DNA from: an uncultured Geobacteraceae bacterium
GTDB lineage: Bacteria > Desulfobacterota > Desulfuromonadia > Geobacterales > Pseudopelobacteraceae
Direction of reading: 5' to 3'
Assembly: GCA_903901875.1 (NCBI GenBank)
Contig: CAIUSO010000065.1
Coordinates: forward strand, 62,001-126,000
Length of the DNA: 64,000 bases
Positions within the stretch are counted from its first letter, which is position 1. Every line of letters starts with the position of its first letter. Below the pieces are notes generated by a model. The model was not told where the DNA came from. It made no database searches and saw nothing but the letters and a program-made list of their open reading frames with translations. Positions 1 through 8,258 of this stretch are shown one piece after another. A program made the position numbers and the translations under genes.

Positions 1-317
1 TCCCGTGTTTCATAACCATGAATACGTAGCCAAGCATTATTTACATCAAGTATGTAGCCCTCAAGGTTAATATGGAAATATCCGGCGGGTGTCTGGGCAA
101 TGATATTGTTGAGGTGTGTTTCGCGGATGGTTTTTTCCGCAACTGTTCGGCACAATTCCTCGTTCTGCATCTCAAGTTCAACTTGATGCACCTGTAGTTC
201 ATTCAGTAAATGTCTGACCGCTATTCCATCTAATTCCCCATCGACTGCACCACTACCGGCAACCTTTTCTTCGGCTTTTCTGCGTAGATCTGCGGCAGTC
301 ATTTGTTCATCACTCAT
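1..317 (-). CDS. PAS-domain signalling protein, N-terminal part (runs off left edge)
   Basis: The first 105 residues of a protein whose end lies outside the window. The start is ATG preceded by GGGAGG seven bases upstream. A helical N-terminal stretch with the core QVELEMQNEEL leads into the beginning of a PAS domain (AQTPAGYFHIN, then ILDVNNAWLRIHGYE). This region is closely similar, in protein and DNA, to the start of the PAS histidine kinase ending at 4805, so the gene is probably a second sensor kinase of the same type. The kinase part itself is not visible, so the enzymatic assignment is inference. It is the downstream member of a co-directional signalling block and follows the hybrid kinase gene by about 55 bases. 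Confidence 0.8.
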   Translation of the reverse strand, partial: MSDEQMTAADLRRKAEEKVAGSGAVDGELDGIAVRHLLNELQVHQVELEMQNEELCRTVAEKTIRETHLNNIIAQTPAGYFHINLEGYILDVNNAWLRIHGYETR

Positions 318-372
318 TTAAAAACCTCCCGTTGGCCTGCGATAGGTGAATACATATTCATCCTGATATTTC

Positions 373-2589
373 TCAGGCCGGGGCATTTAAAAATGCGCGA
401 AGGGCACTTGTAGCTTGATTGAAGTCCTGCTCAAGAAGCGATACTAAGTCTGCCGCATTGTCAACGGTGCCTTTAGCGGCCACAGCCTCAATCTTTCCAG
501 CAGTTTCAGCCAGCTTATACAGTGCTACATTGGCTGAAGCCCCCCTGAGTTTATGGGATTTATTCCTCAGCTCAATGTGATCTGCATGGGTGATAGCGTT
601 TTGAATGGAGTCTAAATAGTCAACACTGCTGTCGAGAAACAAGAGCGCTATTTGCCGTGCTAATTCGGTACTATTGAGACTCCGTTTCATGAATTTATCT
701 TCATCAAATACCGGTAAACTATCTTCTGATGCTGCAGGTCTGTTCTGTTTGTTGCTGTCAAAGGGGGAAAGCCATTTGCTGAGGACATCCATCATATCTT
801 CAATTTCAAAGGGTTTACTTATAAAGTCGTTCATGCCTGCCGCGATGCATTTTTCCCGGTCACTTTTAAAGGCGTTGGCCGTTAATGCAATTACTGGTAT
901 GTGATGATTTCGTACGGGTGAGCGCGGATCTCGAATCACGGTAGTCGCTTCAATCCCACCCATTACCGGCATCATACAATCCATAAGCACCAGATCGTAA
1001 TCTGTGCGTTTTAATGCCTCAATTGCTTGAGCACCATCTTCAACAACATCCACTCTGTAACCAAGTCGTGTCAAAAGGCCCTTGGCAACTTTTTGATTGA
1101 TCACATCATCTTCCGCTAAAAGGAGACTGAACTCATGGGATGGATTTACAGACTCTCTACTGAAATGAGAAACCGAGGGCACTCTGTATAACTCCGCTTC
1201 TTGTGCAGTTGGCTTTGTCAAAACGGTTGTAAATAAAAACTCAGAGCCTTTGCCCAGTTCGCTTTTTACCTGGATAGTACCACCCATCAATTCCACTAGT
1301 TGTTTGCTGATAGCCAGACCAAGGCCGGTGCCACCAAAAACTCTGGTTGTTGAACCGTCAGCCTGTAAAAATGGCTCGAAAATCTTGTGCAGAACATTTT
1401 CTGCCATCCCTATACCACTATCGCATACGGTAATAAGCAGCACGCATTCATGGCCATCCTCGTATTTCTTGCGTATGGAGAGTCCAATTGAGCCGGTAAG
1501 GGTAAATTTTATAGCATTGCTGATCAGATTATTGATTACCTGACGAAGACGTACCGGATCACCTTTCAGCAATCCTGGTACATCGGGATCAATCACCGCT
1601 TCAAATGTTAAACACTTTTCTCGGGCAGCCTGCTTGAAGTGGCTCACAGAATCGGCTACAAGCTCGTGTACGTTGTACAAAACAGACTCAAGCTCGATCT
1701 TGCTTGCTTCAATTTTTGCAATATCCAGGATGTCGTTTATCAGACTCATCAGGACTTTTCCGCTGGAACGAATGGTCTCTGCATACTCTCTTTGCGTATT
1801 TGTGAGATCCGTTTTCAAAAGGAGAGACGTCATGCCTATGACCCCATTCATGGGGGTACGGATCTCATGGCTCATATTGGCTACGAACTGACTTTTAGCT
1901 ATATTTGCAGCTTCGGCCTGCTCTCTTGCCTCTTTAAGCTTCATATTGGCTTCCTGAAGTTTTTGCTCTGCCAGAATACGTTCAGTGAGGTCATGGGCCG
2001 TGGCGAAAACGCCAAGAACTGTTCCGAAGTCATCACGAAGCAGAGTTGCGTTAAAGAGTACGGGGGTTGACTGTCCATTACGATGCAGAATTTCCAGTGG
2101 GTAATCTTTGATGACACCTTCACTGAGAACGGTCATAAAACCTTCGAGTGCTTTTCCCGGATCAGTAGCATGCCTCTGAAAATTGCTACCTATCAGTTCC
2201 ATGCGCGGATAGCCTGTGGCCAGCTCAGTCGCTACGTTGACATCCAATACTTTTCCGAGGCAATCGATGATGACAATTGGATCGAGAGTCGCATCAATTA
2301 ATGAGCGATTATACGCATTCAGCTCCTGCAATGCTTTATCTGCTTTTGTATGCTCAGTTACATCTCGTATGTACTGTTTCAATGACAGCTCAAGATCATG
2401 ACAGGACTGCTGATACTCTGCATTTTGCTTTTCCAGATCCGCCAGATGAACCTGTAACTCGTGCAGGAATTTTTGAGTTATTACCGATTCGGAAGGAGTG
2501 TCCTGATTACCATGGCATCGATCTATCATCTCATCAAGCATCTGATGTAATGTCTTATCTCTGCTTGCTGCTGCATGTTTCATGCTCAT
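373..2589 (-). CDS. Hybrid sensor histidine kinase (PAS-HisKA-HATPase-REC-HPt)
   Basis: A 738-residue cytoplasmic hybrid kinase without membrane segments. Order: coiled-coil N-terminus (1-90), PAS domain (about 93-205), a short coiled coil, the dimerisation and phosphoacceptor domain with SHEIRTPMNG (His about 241), an HATPase domain (N box with SNAIKFT, later GGTGLGLAIS), a receiver domain from about 490 (acidic pair in LLLAEDD, phosphoacceptor Asp in DLVLMDCMMP, KPF lysine) and a C-terminal HPt domain with NKSHKLRGAS. All phosphorelay residues are present, so an internal His-Asp-His relay is likely. The separate LuxR-type regulator just upstream is a plausible output partner, which is inference from position. 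ATG follows a GGGGGTGG stretch; a second in-frame ATG two codons later is possible. Confidence 0.92.
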   Translation of the reverse strand: MSMKHAAASRDKTLHQMLDEMIDRCHGNQDTPSESVITQKFLHELQVHLADLEKQNAEYQQSCHDLELSLKQYIRDVTEHTKADKALQELNAYNRSLIDATLDPIVIIDCLGKVLDVNVATELATGYPRMELIGSNFQRHATDPGKALEGFMTVLSEGVIKDYPLEILHRNGQSTPVLFNATLLRDDFGTVLGVFATAHDLTERILAEQKLQEANMKLKEAREQAEAANIAKSQFVANMSHEIRTPMNGVIGMTSLLLKTDLTNTQREYAETIRSSGKVLMSLINDILDIAKIEASKIELESVLYNVHELVADSVSHFKQAAREKCLTFEAVIDPDVPGLLKGDPVRLRQVINNLISNAIKFTLTGSIGLSIRKKYEDGHECVLLITVCDSGIGMAENVLHKIFEPFLQADGSTTRVFGGTGLGLAISKQLVELMGGTIQVKSELGKGSEFLFTTVLTKPTAQEAELYRVPSVSHFSRESVNPSHEFSLLLAEDDVINQKVAKGLLTRLGYRVDVVEDGAQAIEALKRTDYDLVLMDCMMPVMGGIEATTVIRDPRSPVRNHHIPVIALTANAFKSDREKCIAAGMNDFISKPFEIEDMMDVLSKWLSPFDSNKQNRPAASEDSLPVFDEDKFMKRSLNSTELARQIALLFLDSSVDYLDSIQNAITHADHIELRNKSHKLRGASANVALYKLAETAGKIEAVAAKGTVDNAADLVSLLEQDFNQATSALRAFLNAPA

Positions 2590-2855
2590 GGGGCCACCCC
2601 CTGCACCGTAATTGTCTGTAGCGCTGCAGAGTAGAGACTCTCAGCGTTTGGTAGGATCATTCTCAACAAGCAGAGTTTTCATGTGGTTAGTTCCTTTTTT
2701 TGGTAATTTCCACACAGAGAGAGTAAAGAGAATAAATGTGCTAATCACCACTCTATTTAATTTATTTTATTATAATAATATTGGGAATCAGACGTCTATT
2801 GTAGGAAACCGCAAAAGCAAAATATTTGGTAAAATAATTACGAGGTTGTACTGCA
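2590..2855. other. Non-coding gap between two signalling genes
   Basis: About 265 bases lying upstream of the hybrid kinase and downstream of the response regulator, both on the minus strand. It is AT-rich in the middle (about 2750-2850) and presumably carries the hybrid kinase promoter. I see no convincing gene, terminator hairpin or repeat in it. Confidence 0.4.
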
Positions 2856-3473
2856 TTATCCCTTGAGCTGTTCCGCAACGAGTGCCCATCGTGCAAGACT
2901 GGCAGCGTTGGCTGCTCCAAGTTTGTTCATCAAACTTGAACGGTGTGCCTCTACGGTTCTCAGACTTACTCCCAGACGCTTTGCTATCTCTTTGGACGTT
3001 ACTCCTTGCCCCACTATTTTCAGCACCTCCAACTCTCGGATAGTGATCTTCTCTTGAAGCTCTGCCAGTTGTTCTTGAACAATAGACGTATCCTGTTTTT
3101 TCATGACATGGCGGTCGATCCTGGCGATAATAGCTGCAAGCAGCTCATCACTGGAAAATGGCTTTGATAGATAGTCGTCAGCTCCCGCCACCATACCGCG
3201 CCTGATGTCTGCGTATTCACCCAATGCGGTGATGAATATTAACGGTATTCCGGCAAGCTCTTCCTCGCCCTTCATAACCTTCAATACTTCGAGCCCATCC
3301 ATCTCTGGCATCATGATGTCACACAGGACGAGAGATGGACGCATTTCCCGGAGCATGGCTAGACCGGATTGCCCACTAGAGGCGGAACGGACATCAAAGC
3401 CTTCCATTTGTAGAAAAGATTCCATTACGCAGAGGTATGCAGGATCATCTTCTATGATCAGAATTGAATACAT
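2856..3473 (-). CDS. NarL/FixJ-type response regulator (REC plus LuxR HTH)
   Basis: A 205-residue DNA-binding response regulator. The receiver domain (1-120) has the acidic pair in LIIEDD, the phosphoacceptor Asp in LVLCDIMMPEMDG, a T/S position in FITA and the conserved Lys in YLSKPFSS. A linker leads to a LuxR-type helix-turn-helix (about 140-200) with ITIRELEVLKIV and SKEIAKRLGVSLRTVEAHR. It sits between the PAS kinase gene (upstream, about 40 bases away) and the hybrid kinase gene (downstream), so one or both are probably its cognate kinases. Its target promoters cannot be read from the sequence. Confidence 0.93.
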   Translation of the reverse strand: MYSILIIEDDPAYLCVMESFLQMEGFDVRSASSGQSGLAMLREMRPSLVLCDIMMPEMDGLEVLKVMKGEEELAGIPLIFITALGEYADIRRGMVAGADDYLSKPFSSDELLAAIIARIDRHVMKKQDTSIVQEQLAELQEKITIRELEVLKIVGQGVTSKEIAKRLGVSLRTVEAHRSSLMNKLGAANAASLARWALVAEQLKG

Positions 3474-3512
3474 GGGCTCCCTAAAAAATATGAGTTAAAT
3501 GGTGCTACATTT

Positions 3513-4805
3513 TTAAACGGATATTTCTACATTCACGGTGGTTCCTTCACCGGTTCTACTGCTGATGGTAATGGTCCCATCCATTTCAGTCAAAGCGTCT
3601 TGGACGATGGAAAGTCCCAAACCCAAGCCTCGACGTCCCCCGACATTACTGCCACGAAAGAAGGGATTGAGCATAACCGCCTGGTCCTTCTCCGGAATAC
3701 CGATTCCGGTATCGCTAATGACCATACATAACCGGCTTTTTTTCCGTAGTACTGAGAGAGATACGGTACCATCCGGAGGCGTGAAATTGAAAGCGTTGAT
3801 GAGCAGATTCTCCAGTATCCTTCTGAAAAGAATCTCGTCAAGCAGGGCGGTACCGCACTTTTCATCCACTGAAACAATGAACCTCTGTCCGGTGCTCCAA
3901 GCCGAATTTATTTCATCTGCGATTCGTCGGCATATATTTTCAATATCAAGTGCCTGAGCTGGTTGCTTATATTGCTCGGTGTCCAGTTGGTTGAACGACA
4001 CTAATGAGTTGACCATTTTAACCAATTGCTGTGCTGCACTCTGGATATGCGTGCTTAATTCATTGCGTTTCTCGGTAGTCATTCGATCCCAGTGAATATT
4101 CAGATGTTCGGTACTGAATGTAAGCAGGCCAAGTGGAGTGCGAAATTCGTGTACGATGACACGTAGTAACCGATTCATTTTACTATTGGTATCTTCCGAT
4201 AACTTCAGGGCTTTCTGTAACTGTTCTTCGCTGTAACGGAGGGTTTCCTCCATCTGTTTACGTTCGGAAATATCAATAATGAACCACTCAAACCCAACGA
4301 TGTCGCCTGCATGAACAACCGGATGTGCTGAAAATATATGATGACCAATGGTACCATCTTTGCGACGACTGGCAAACTCACCGTAAGGTATCGCCCCCCC
4401 CCTCTTAAGCTCGGCAAGATGGGTAATGGCAGAATCCGATTCGCTGTCCACCTGCATCATTCTAAAGTGTTTTCCGACGACTTCTTCCCGTGATTCATAG
4501 CCGTGAATGCGTAGCCAAGCATTATTTACATCAAGTATATAGCCATCACGGTTAATATGGAAGTATCCGGCGGGAGTCTGGGCAATGATGTCAGATAGGC
4601 GTGCTTCGTGTGCGCTTTTTTCTGCAACCGCGTGACGTAACTCCTCGTTTTGCATTTCAAGCTCAACTTGATATACTTCGAGTTCATGTAGTAAGCGCCT
4701 GACGTCAACTCTTCCGGGCACTGTATCGCTTACAATGTGACCGGAGGCGATCTTTTCTTCGGCCTTATTACGCAGAACTTCCGAAACGGTACTGTTATTG
4801 TTCAT
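3513..4805 (-). CDS. PAS-domain sensor histidine kinase
   Basis: A 430-residue soluble histidine kinase: coiled-coil N-terminus with QVELEMQNEEL, one PAS domain with its PAC segment (about 65-185), HisKA with the phosphoacceptor His in IVHEFRTPLGLL, and an HATPase domain with N, G1 (ISDTGIGIPE) and G2 (RGLGLGLSIV) boxes. I place the start at the third possible ATG because it has GGAGG eight bases upstream and because the paralogous gene at the left edge starts at the matching position; a longer reading adds 13 residues. A run of nine G on the coding strand (4394-4402) lies in the PAS domain. It probably works with the response regulator immediately downstream. Confidence 0.92.
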   Translation of the reverse strand: MNNNSTVSEVLRNKAEEKIASGHIVSDTVPGRVDVRRLLHELEVYQVELEMQNEELRHAVAEKSAHEARLSDIIAQTPAGYFHINRDGYILDVNNAWLRIHGYESREEVVGKHFRMMQVDSESDSAITHLAELKRGGAIPYGEFASRRKDGTIGHHIFSAHPVVHAGDIVGFEWFIIDISERKQMEETLRYSEEQLQKALKLSEDTNSKMNRLLRVIVHEFRTPLGLLTFSTEHLNIHWDRMTTEKRNELSTHIQSAAQQLVKMVNSLVSFNQLDTEQYKQPAQALDIENICRRIADEINSAWSTGQRFIVSVDEKCGTALLDEILFRRILENLLINAFNFTPPDGTVSLSVLRKKSRLCMVISDTGIGIPEKDQAVMLNPFFRGSNVGGRRGLGLGLSIVQDALTEMDGTITISSRTGEGTTVNVEISV

Positions 4806-4871
4806 ACTGTGTTCCTCCATGGTAATGGCCTGATAGAGTAGCACTTAGTATTGCTTTCTGATTTTGCTGAT

Positions 4872-5033
4872 TTAATAAAGTCTGCCTGTTCCGAATCCAG
4901 GAAAAGTAACTTTACCTCCATCTTTCAGCAACTGGGTCGTCGCTGCAATGAAAGCTTCAATTGATTCCGCTGCGACTGTTTTCGGTACTTCTATTTTTTC
5001 CGCCACTGCAGCTACGAATTATGCCTTCATCAT
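4872..5033 (-). pseudogene. Decayed HU-family DNA-binding protein gene
   Basis: Reading the minus strand from an ATG at 5030-5033, preceded by AGGGA, gives a start like HU proteins (M-K-A, then an in-frame TAA, then FVAAVAEKIEVPKTVAAES, then IEAFIAATTQLLKDGGKVTF and PGFGT), after which the frame ends at TAA 4872-4874. HU proteins usually read MxKAELVxxVAEK and LKKGEKVxLxGFGTF and are about 90 residues long. Here a GAA-to-TAA-like change interrupts codon 4 or 5, and the DNA-binding arm and C-terminal half are missing. The match is from memory of the family, but residue order and spacing agree throughout. The remainder of the 465-base gap (4806-5270) holds a palindrome and no other recognisable gene. 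Confidence 0.7.
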
Positions 5034-5214
5034 GTGAATTCCCTATTTCTATCGTGATCAACCGGTTCCTTATTACCAGAATTCATCGGTTTTATCCAGA
5101 CCAATTCAGGCACCGGCTTAATCATGTCCCACTCAACGGTCACCGTAAAGCTCTACCCTGTATCTTTATCATGAGCAAAAACAATCCATGCGCTTGACTC
5201 CAGTGATATCCGGC

Positions 5215-5232
5215 GAATCTTTGCAAAGATTC
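5215..5232. promoter_or_regulatory. Perfect 18-bp palindrome upstream of the antiporter gene
   Basis: GAATCTTTGCAAAGATTC is identical to its own reverse complement over 18 bases and ends 38 bases before the antiporter start codon. With no loop it is more like a dimeric repressor or activator operator than a terminator. The binding protein is unknown. Confidence 0.5.
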
Positions 5233-5270
5233 AGAATTGATGATATCGTCATGCTGAGGTACGAAAATCA

Positions 5271-6512
5271 ATGGACTCTGTTGCCATAATCTCTGCACGA
5301 CATATTCTCTTTACCATCGGCATAATTCTTTTAATAGGAACGCTGGGGAGTCTTGCCGCCCAGCGCTTTAAAATCCCCGATGTGGTCATATTTCTGCTGG
5401 CAGGCTTACTGTGTGGACCTGAACTTGCCGGCATTATCACTGTGCAGGCCGACTCCACCCTCAATCAACTGGTGCTTATTTTCGGATCGTCCTACATCCT
5501 TTTTGATGGTGGTGCCAGCGTACGGCTTAAAATAATACGGGAAGTTTGGATAACCGTTCTTGTCATTTCAACGGTTGGACTCCTGATAACAGCTCTGTTA
5601 ACCAGTTTCTGCGCTGTAGAACTGTTTGGTATTCCGCTTCTTACCGCCCTGCTTTTGGGATGTACCATAGCATCAACCGATCCGGCAACGCTCATACCGG
5701 TGTTTACACAGATTCGTATCAAAGAACGGGTAGCTCAAACCGTTATCAGCGAATCGGCATGTAACGATGCCATGGGAGCCATTATCACCTTCAGTATTAT
5801 GGGACTGGTCTGTGGCAGCAAAGGTACCTTCTCACTACTTACCACCGTTACTGACCTCATCGGTGCCGCCTCAATCGGAATTATTACCGGAGCACTCCTT
5901 GGGTATCTGGCAGCATTACTGATTGCCCACGAACGATACGGTTTTCTTCAGGAATATGCTCCGCTGGTGACCCTTATGGCGGTCCTCGGCTCCTATATGA
6001 CTGCGGAGGGTTTTCATGCCAGCGGATTTATGTCGGTGTTTGTCTTCGGCATTGTCATTGGCAATAAAGAACTGGTGGGCTTTGCCATGAATTCACGGGA
6101 GGGGGAGAAGCTGGAAGACTTCATCCTGACAACTTCGCTGATGATGAGAATGTTTATTTTTATCTTGCTGGGAAGTCAGGTTGATCTAAAACTAATCGGA
6201 GACCATCTTGGCAGCGGAGTGTTGCTGGTACTGATATTTATGCTGGTGATACGGCCAATTACCGTATTCTGCTGTGCTCTACCCGATCGGCGGGCAGGAT
6301 GGAGCCTGAAAGAAATGCTATTTATGAGCTGGACACGGGAGACCGGTGTTATCCCGGGGGCCCTGGCCGGCATGATGCTCGCCATGAAGATACCGGGAAG
6401 TGATACAATTGCCGCCATCACATTTATCACCATTCTCATGACCATCACCATACAAGGAACAACCACCGGATGGATGGCGGGAAAACTGGGCCTTAAAATG
6501 GAGGATCGCTAA
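5271..6512 (+). CDS. CPA-family cation/proton antiporter
   Basis: A 413-residue integral membrane protein with about twelve hydrophobic segments and no soluble RCK/TrkA-N domain. Diagnostic stretches are FLLAGLLCGPEL near the N-terminus, CTIASTDPATLIPVF (about 130-145) and ISESACNDA (about 160), the discontinuous-helix and ion-binding region of monovalent cation/proton antiporters of the CPA1/NhaP type. It should exchange Na+ or K+ for H+ across the inner membrane; the cation cannot be told from sequence. It ends five bases from the convergent VOC gene. The 18-bp palindrome upstream is a candidate regulatory site. Confidence 0.88.
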   Translation: MDSVAIISARHILFTIGIILLIGTLGSLAAQRFKIPDVVIFLLAGLLCGPELAGIITVQADSTLNQLVLIFGSSYILFDGGASVRLKIIREVWITVLVISTVGLLITALLTSFCAVELFGIPLLTALLLGCTIASTDPATLIPVFTQIRIKERVAQTVISESACNDAMGAIITFSIMGLVCGSKGTFSLLTTVTDLIGAASIGIITGALLGYLAALLIAHERYGFLQEYAPLVTLMAVLGSYMTAEGFHASGFMSVFVFGIVIGNKELVGFAMNSREGEKLEDFILTTSLMMRMFIFILLGSQVDLKLIGDHLGSGVLLVLIFMLVIRPITVFCCALPDRRAGWSLKEMLFMSWTRETGVIPGALAGMMLAMKIPGSDTIAAITFITILMTITIQGTTTGWMAGKLGLKMEDR

Positions 6513-6517
6513 ATCCG

Positions 6518-6943
6518 TTATTTTTTCGGCACAGGAGTGGCGACCTCATCCAGCACGATCAGATAGCCATCCGGATCGAAACACCACATTTCCTTGACGC
6601 CATAGGGTTTTATTTCCAGGGGATAGAGCACTTCTAACCCCTCTTCCATGATTGCATCTCGAATATCCTCTATGGCGGTGACGGCAAAATGAAGGGTCAC
6701 CCCGATCCCTTTCGGAAACATACTGAAGCGGGGGGCAAGCAATGGATGGGCCCTGCTGACATCTGACTCTTCAACAAAGACAATGGCCATGCCATCCATG
6801 TCAATGACCAGATGATCGGGGGCACCCTTGGCGGTAAATGACCTTCGGACCGGCATATCAAGAATCCCGGCATAAAAGGCTTCAGTAACGACAAGTTGGG
6901 AGACCGTTAACTGGATGGAATGGGGTGCACGGTGAGCTTTCAC
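6518..6943 (-). CDS. VOC (glyoxalase/bleomycin-resistance fold) family protein
   Basis: A 141-residue protein with the two beta-alpha-beta-beta-beta halves of the vicinal oxygen chelate fold: N-terminal IQLTVSQLVVTEAFYAGIL and C-terminal VTLHFAV with WCFDPDGYLIVLDE. The DPDG-(x)n-E element is characteristic and usually supplies a metal ligand. Substrate is unknown. The start is GTG directly after the TAA of ccdA, so translation is probably coupled to it. It is the last gene of the ispB-tlpA-ccdA-VOC operon. Confidence 0.8.
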   Translation of the reverse strand: MKAHRAPHSIQLTVSQLVVTEAFYAGILDMPVRRSFTAKGAPDHLVIDMDGMAIVFVEESDVSRAHPLLAPRFSMFPKGIGVTLHFAVTAIEDIRDAIMEEGLEVLYPLEIKPYGVKEMWCFDPDGYLIVLDEVATPVPKK

Positions 6944-7672
6944 TTAAAATCCTTGGAATAATGGTGTCATAAGAGTGGATAATCGGCTGAGCCAGTTTGC
7001 ATAAATGAGTATTCCGACCAGAATCATCAAAGCACCGGTCAGCAGTTCAAAGAAATGGATATATTTTTTGAAACGATTAAAAACCAGTAAAAACTTATGC
7101 ATGGCAAGTGATGAGACAAAAAAAGGAACCCCAAGCCCCATGGAGTAGAGAAACAGCAGGAGAATCCCCTGATACACATGTTCTTCGGTGGCAGCAACCG
7201 CCAGGATAGCAGCAAGTATGGGGCCGATGCAGGGGGTCCACCCTGCGGCAAAAGCGATTCCGACAAGAAAGCTCCCCACATATCCAGCTGGTTTATGGGT
7301 GAGTGATATCCGCTTTTCCCCAAGAAGGAAACGGAAAGGAAGCAGTCCGGTCACATGGGCTCCCAGCAATATCAGCAGTACCCCCCCCACCCTCCTGATA
7401 GCCACGGCATGGTCGCGCAGAAAGGAACCAACCAGTGTTGCCGAAGCCCCCAGCAGGACAAACACAAAGGTAAATCCAAGAATAAAACCGAGGGAATGGA
7501 GGAGCGTTTTCTGACGTATGAAGTGAGAAGGATGTTCGGCCTGCAGATCAGCAAAAGAAATGCCGGTGATATAGGTGATGTACGACGGTATCAGCGGCAG
7601 TACACAGGGAGACAAAAAAGAGAGTAATCCGGCAATAAAAGCACCAAGATAGGAAACATCAGCCTGGATCAT
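6944..7672 (-). CDS. ccdA: CcdA-type cytochrome c biogenesis / thiol-disulfide transmembrane protein
   Basis: A 242-residue membrane protein with six hydrophobic segments and the two redox cysteines of the CcdA/DsbD transmembrane domain, in FLSPCVLPLIPSY (segment 1) and GWTPCIGPIL (segment 4). Proteins of this family pass electrons from cytoplasmic thioredoxin to periplasmic thiol proteins, supporting cytochrome c maturation. The upstream neighbour, a TlpA-like lipoprotein with a CPPC site nine bases away, is the expected periplasmic partner. A run of eight G on the coding strand (7381-7388) encodes part of helix 3. The following VOC gene begins immediately after its stop codon. Confidence 0.93.
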   Translation of the reverse strand: MIQADVSYLGAFIAGLLSFLSPCVLPLIPSYITYITGISFADLQAEHPSHFIRQKTLLHSLGFILGFTFVFVLLGASATLVGSFLRDHAVAIRRVGGVLLILLGAHVTGLLPFRFLLGEKRISLTHKPAGYVGSFLVGIAFAAGWTPCIGPILAAILAVAATEEHVYQGILLLFLYSMGLGVPFFVSSLAMHKFLLVFNRFKKYIHFFELLTGALMILVGILIYANWLSRLSTLMTPLFQGF

Positions 7673-7681
7673 ACTGACATC

Positions 7682-8218
7682 CTATTTCATCAACCCTTCC
7701 AGATAGGAAACGGCATCGGGAGAGTCCCAGGGGGCGGTACCGATAACCTTCTTAACAATAACACCCTGCTTGTCAATGACAAACGATTCGGGGACACCGG
7801 TCAGGCCATAGGACTTTGATGATGCTGCCGATGGATCAATGTAGGCCGGCAGACTGTTACCAGACTGTTTAAAGAACGCATCAACGGCTGGCTTTCCCCC
7901 TTCATCAATTGAAACGGCGACCATCTGAAACGGTTTTCCCGCCATCAGACTGTTCAGTTTCATCATGGAGGGTATCTCTTCACGGCAGGGGGGACACCAG
8001 GTTGCCCAGAAGTTCAGTAAAACTACCTTGCCTTTTAAAGCTGAAAGTTTGAGTGGAAGCCCCGTTGAAACAGAGATTACAGAGATATCAGGAGCCGGAG
8101 CCATCTCTTTTGCCACGGAGGGGGCAATGTTACCGGTAACTTTTGGAGTATCTTTTGGTGCACAGGAGACCAGAAGAAATAAAAAGCTGACAACGAAGAG
8201 AAAAGGAGTAATTCGCAT
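7682..8218 (-). CDS. TlpA/ResA-like thioredoxin-fold lipoprotein
   Basis: A 178-residue exported thiol-disulfide oxidoreductase. The N-terminus is a lipoprotein signal ending in LLVSC, so the mature protein should be lipid-anchored at about Cys19. The thioredoxin-like domain starts with LKGKVVLLNFWATWCPPCREE, carrying a CPPC active site, and contains the cis-proline region TGVPESFVIDKQG. This is the architecture of TlpA/ResA/CcmG proteins, which reduce apocytochrome c or other exported thiols. CcdA encoded next is the probable electron donor. Chromosomal pairing with ispB upstream is probably only transcriptional. Confidence 0.92.
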   Translation of the reverse strand: MRITPFLFVVSFLFLLVSCAPKDTPKVTGNIAPSVAKEMAPAPDISVISVSTGLPLKLSALKGKVVLLNFWATWCPPCREEIPSMMKLNSLMAGKPFQMVAVSIDEGGKPAVDAFFKQSGNSLPAYIDPSAASSKSYGLTGVPESFVIDKQGVIVKKVIGTAPWDSPDAVSYLEGLMK

Positions 8219-8258
8219 AATACCTCCGGGAAAACGGGGAGAGACAGAAAGAGTGCAG

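Noticed and set aside
2612..2866. Plus-strand ORF of 84 codons in the gap before the hybrid kinase
   Set aside because: AT-rich, no ribosome site and no domain; probably chance.
5040..5160. Minus-strand ORF of about 37 codons beginning with GTG upstream of the HU remnant
   Set aside because: No homology recognised and no strong ribosome site.
4961..5197. Plus-strand ORF of 78 codons in the 4806-5270 gap
   Set aside because: Overlaps the HU pseudogene on the other strand, has no ribosome site and no recognisable feature.
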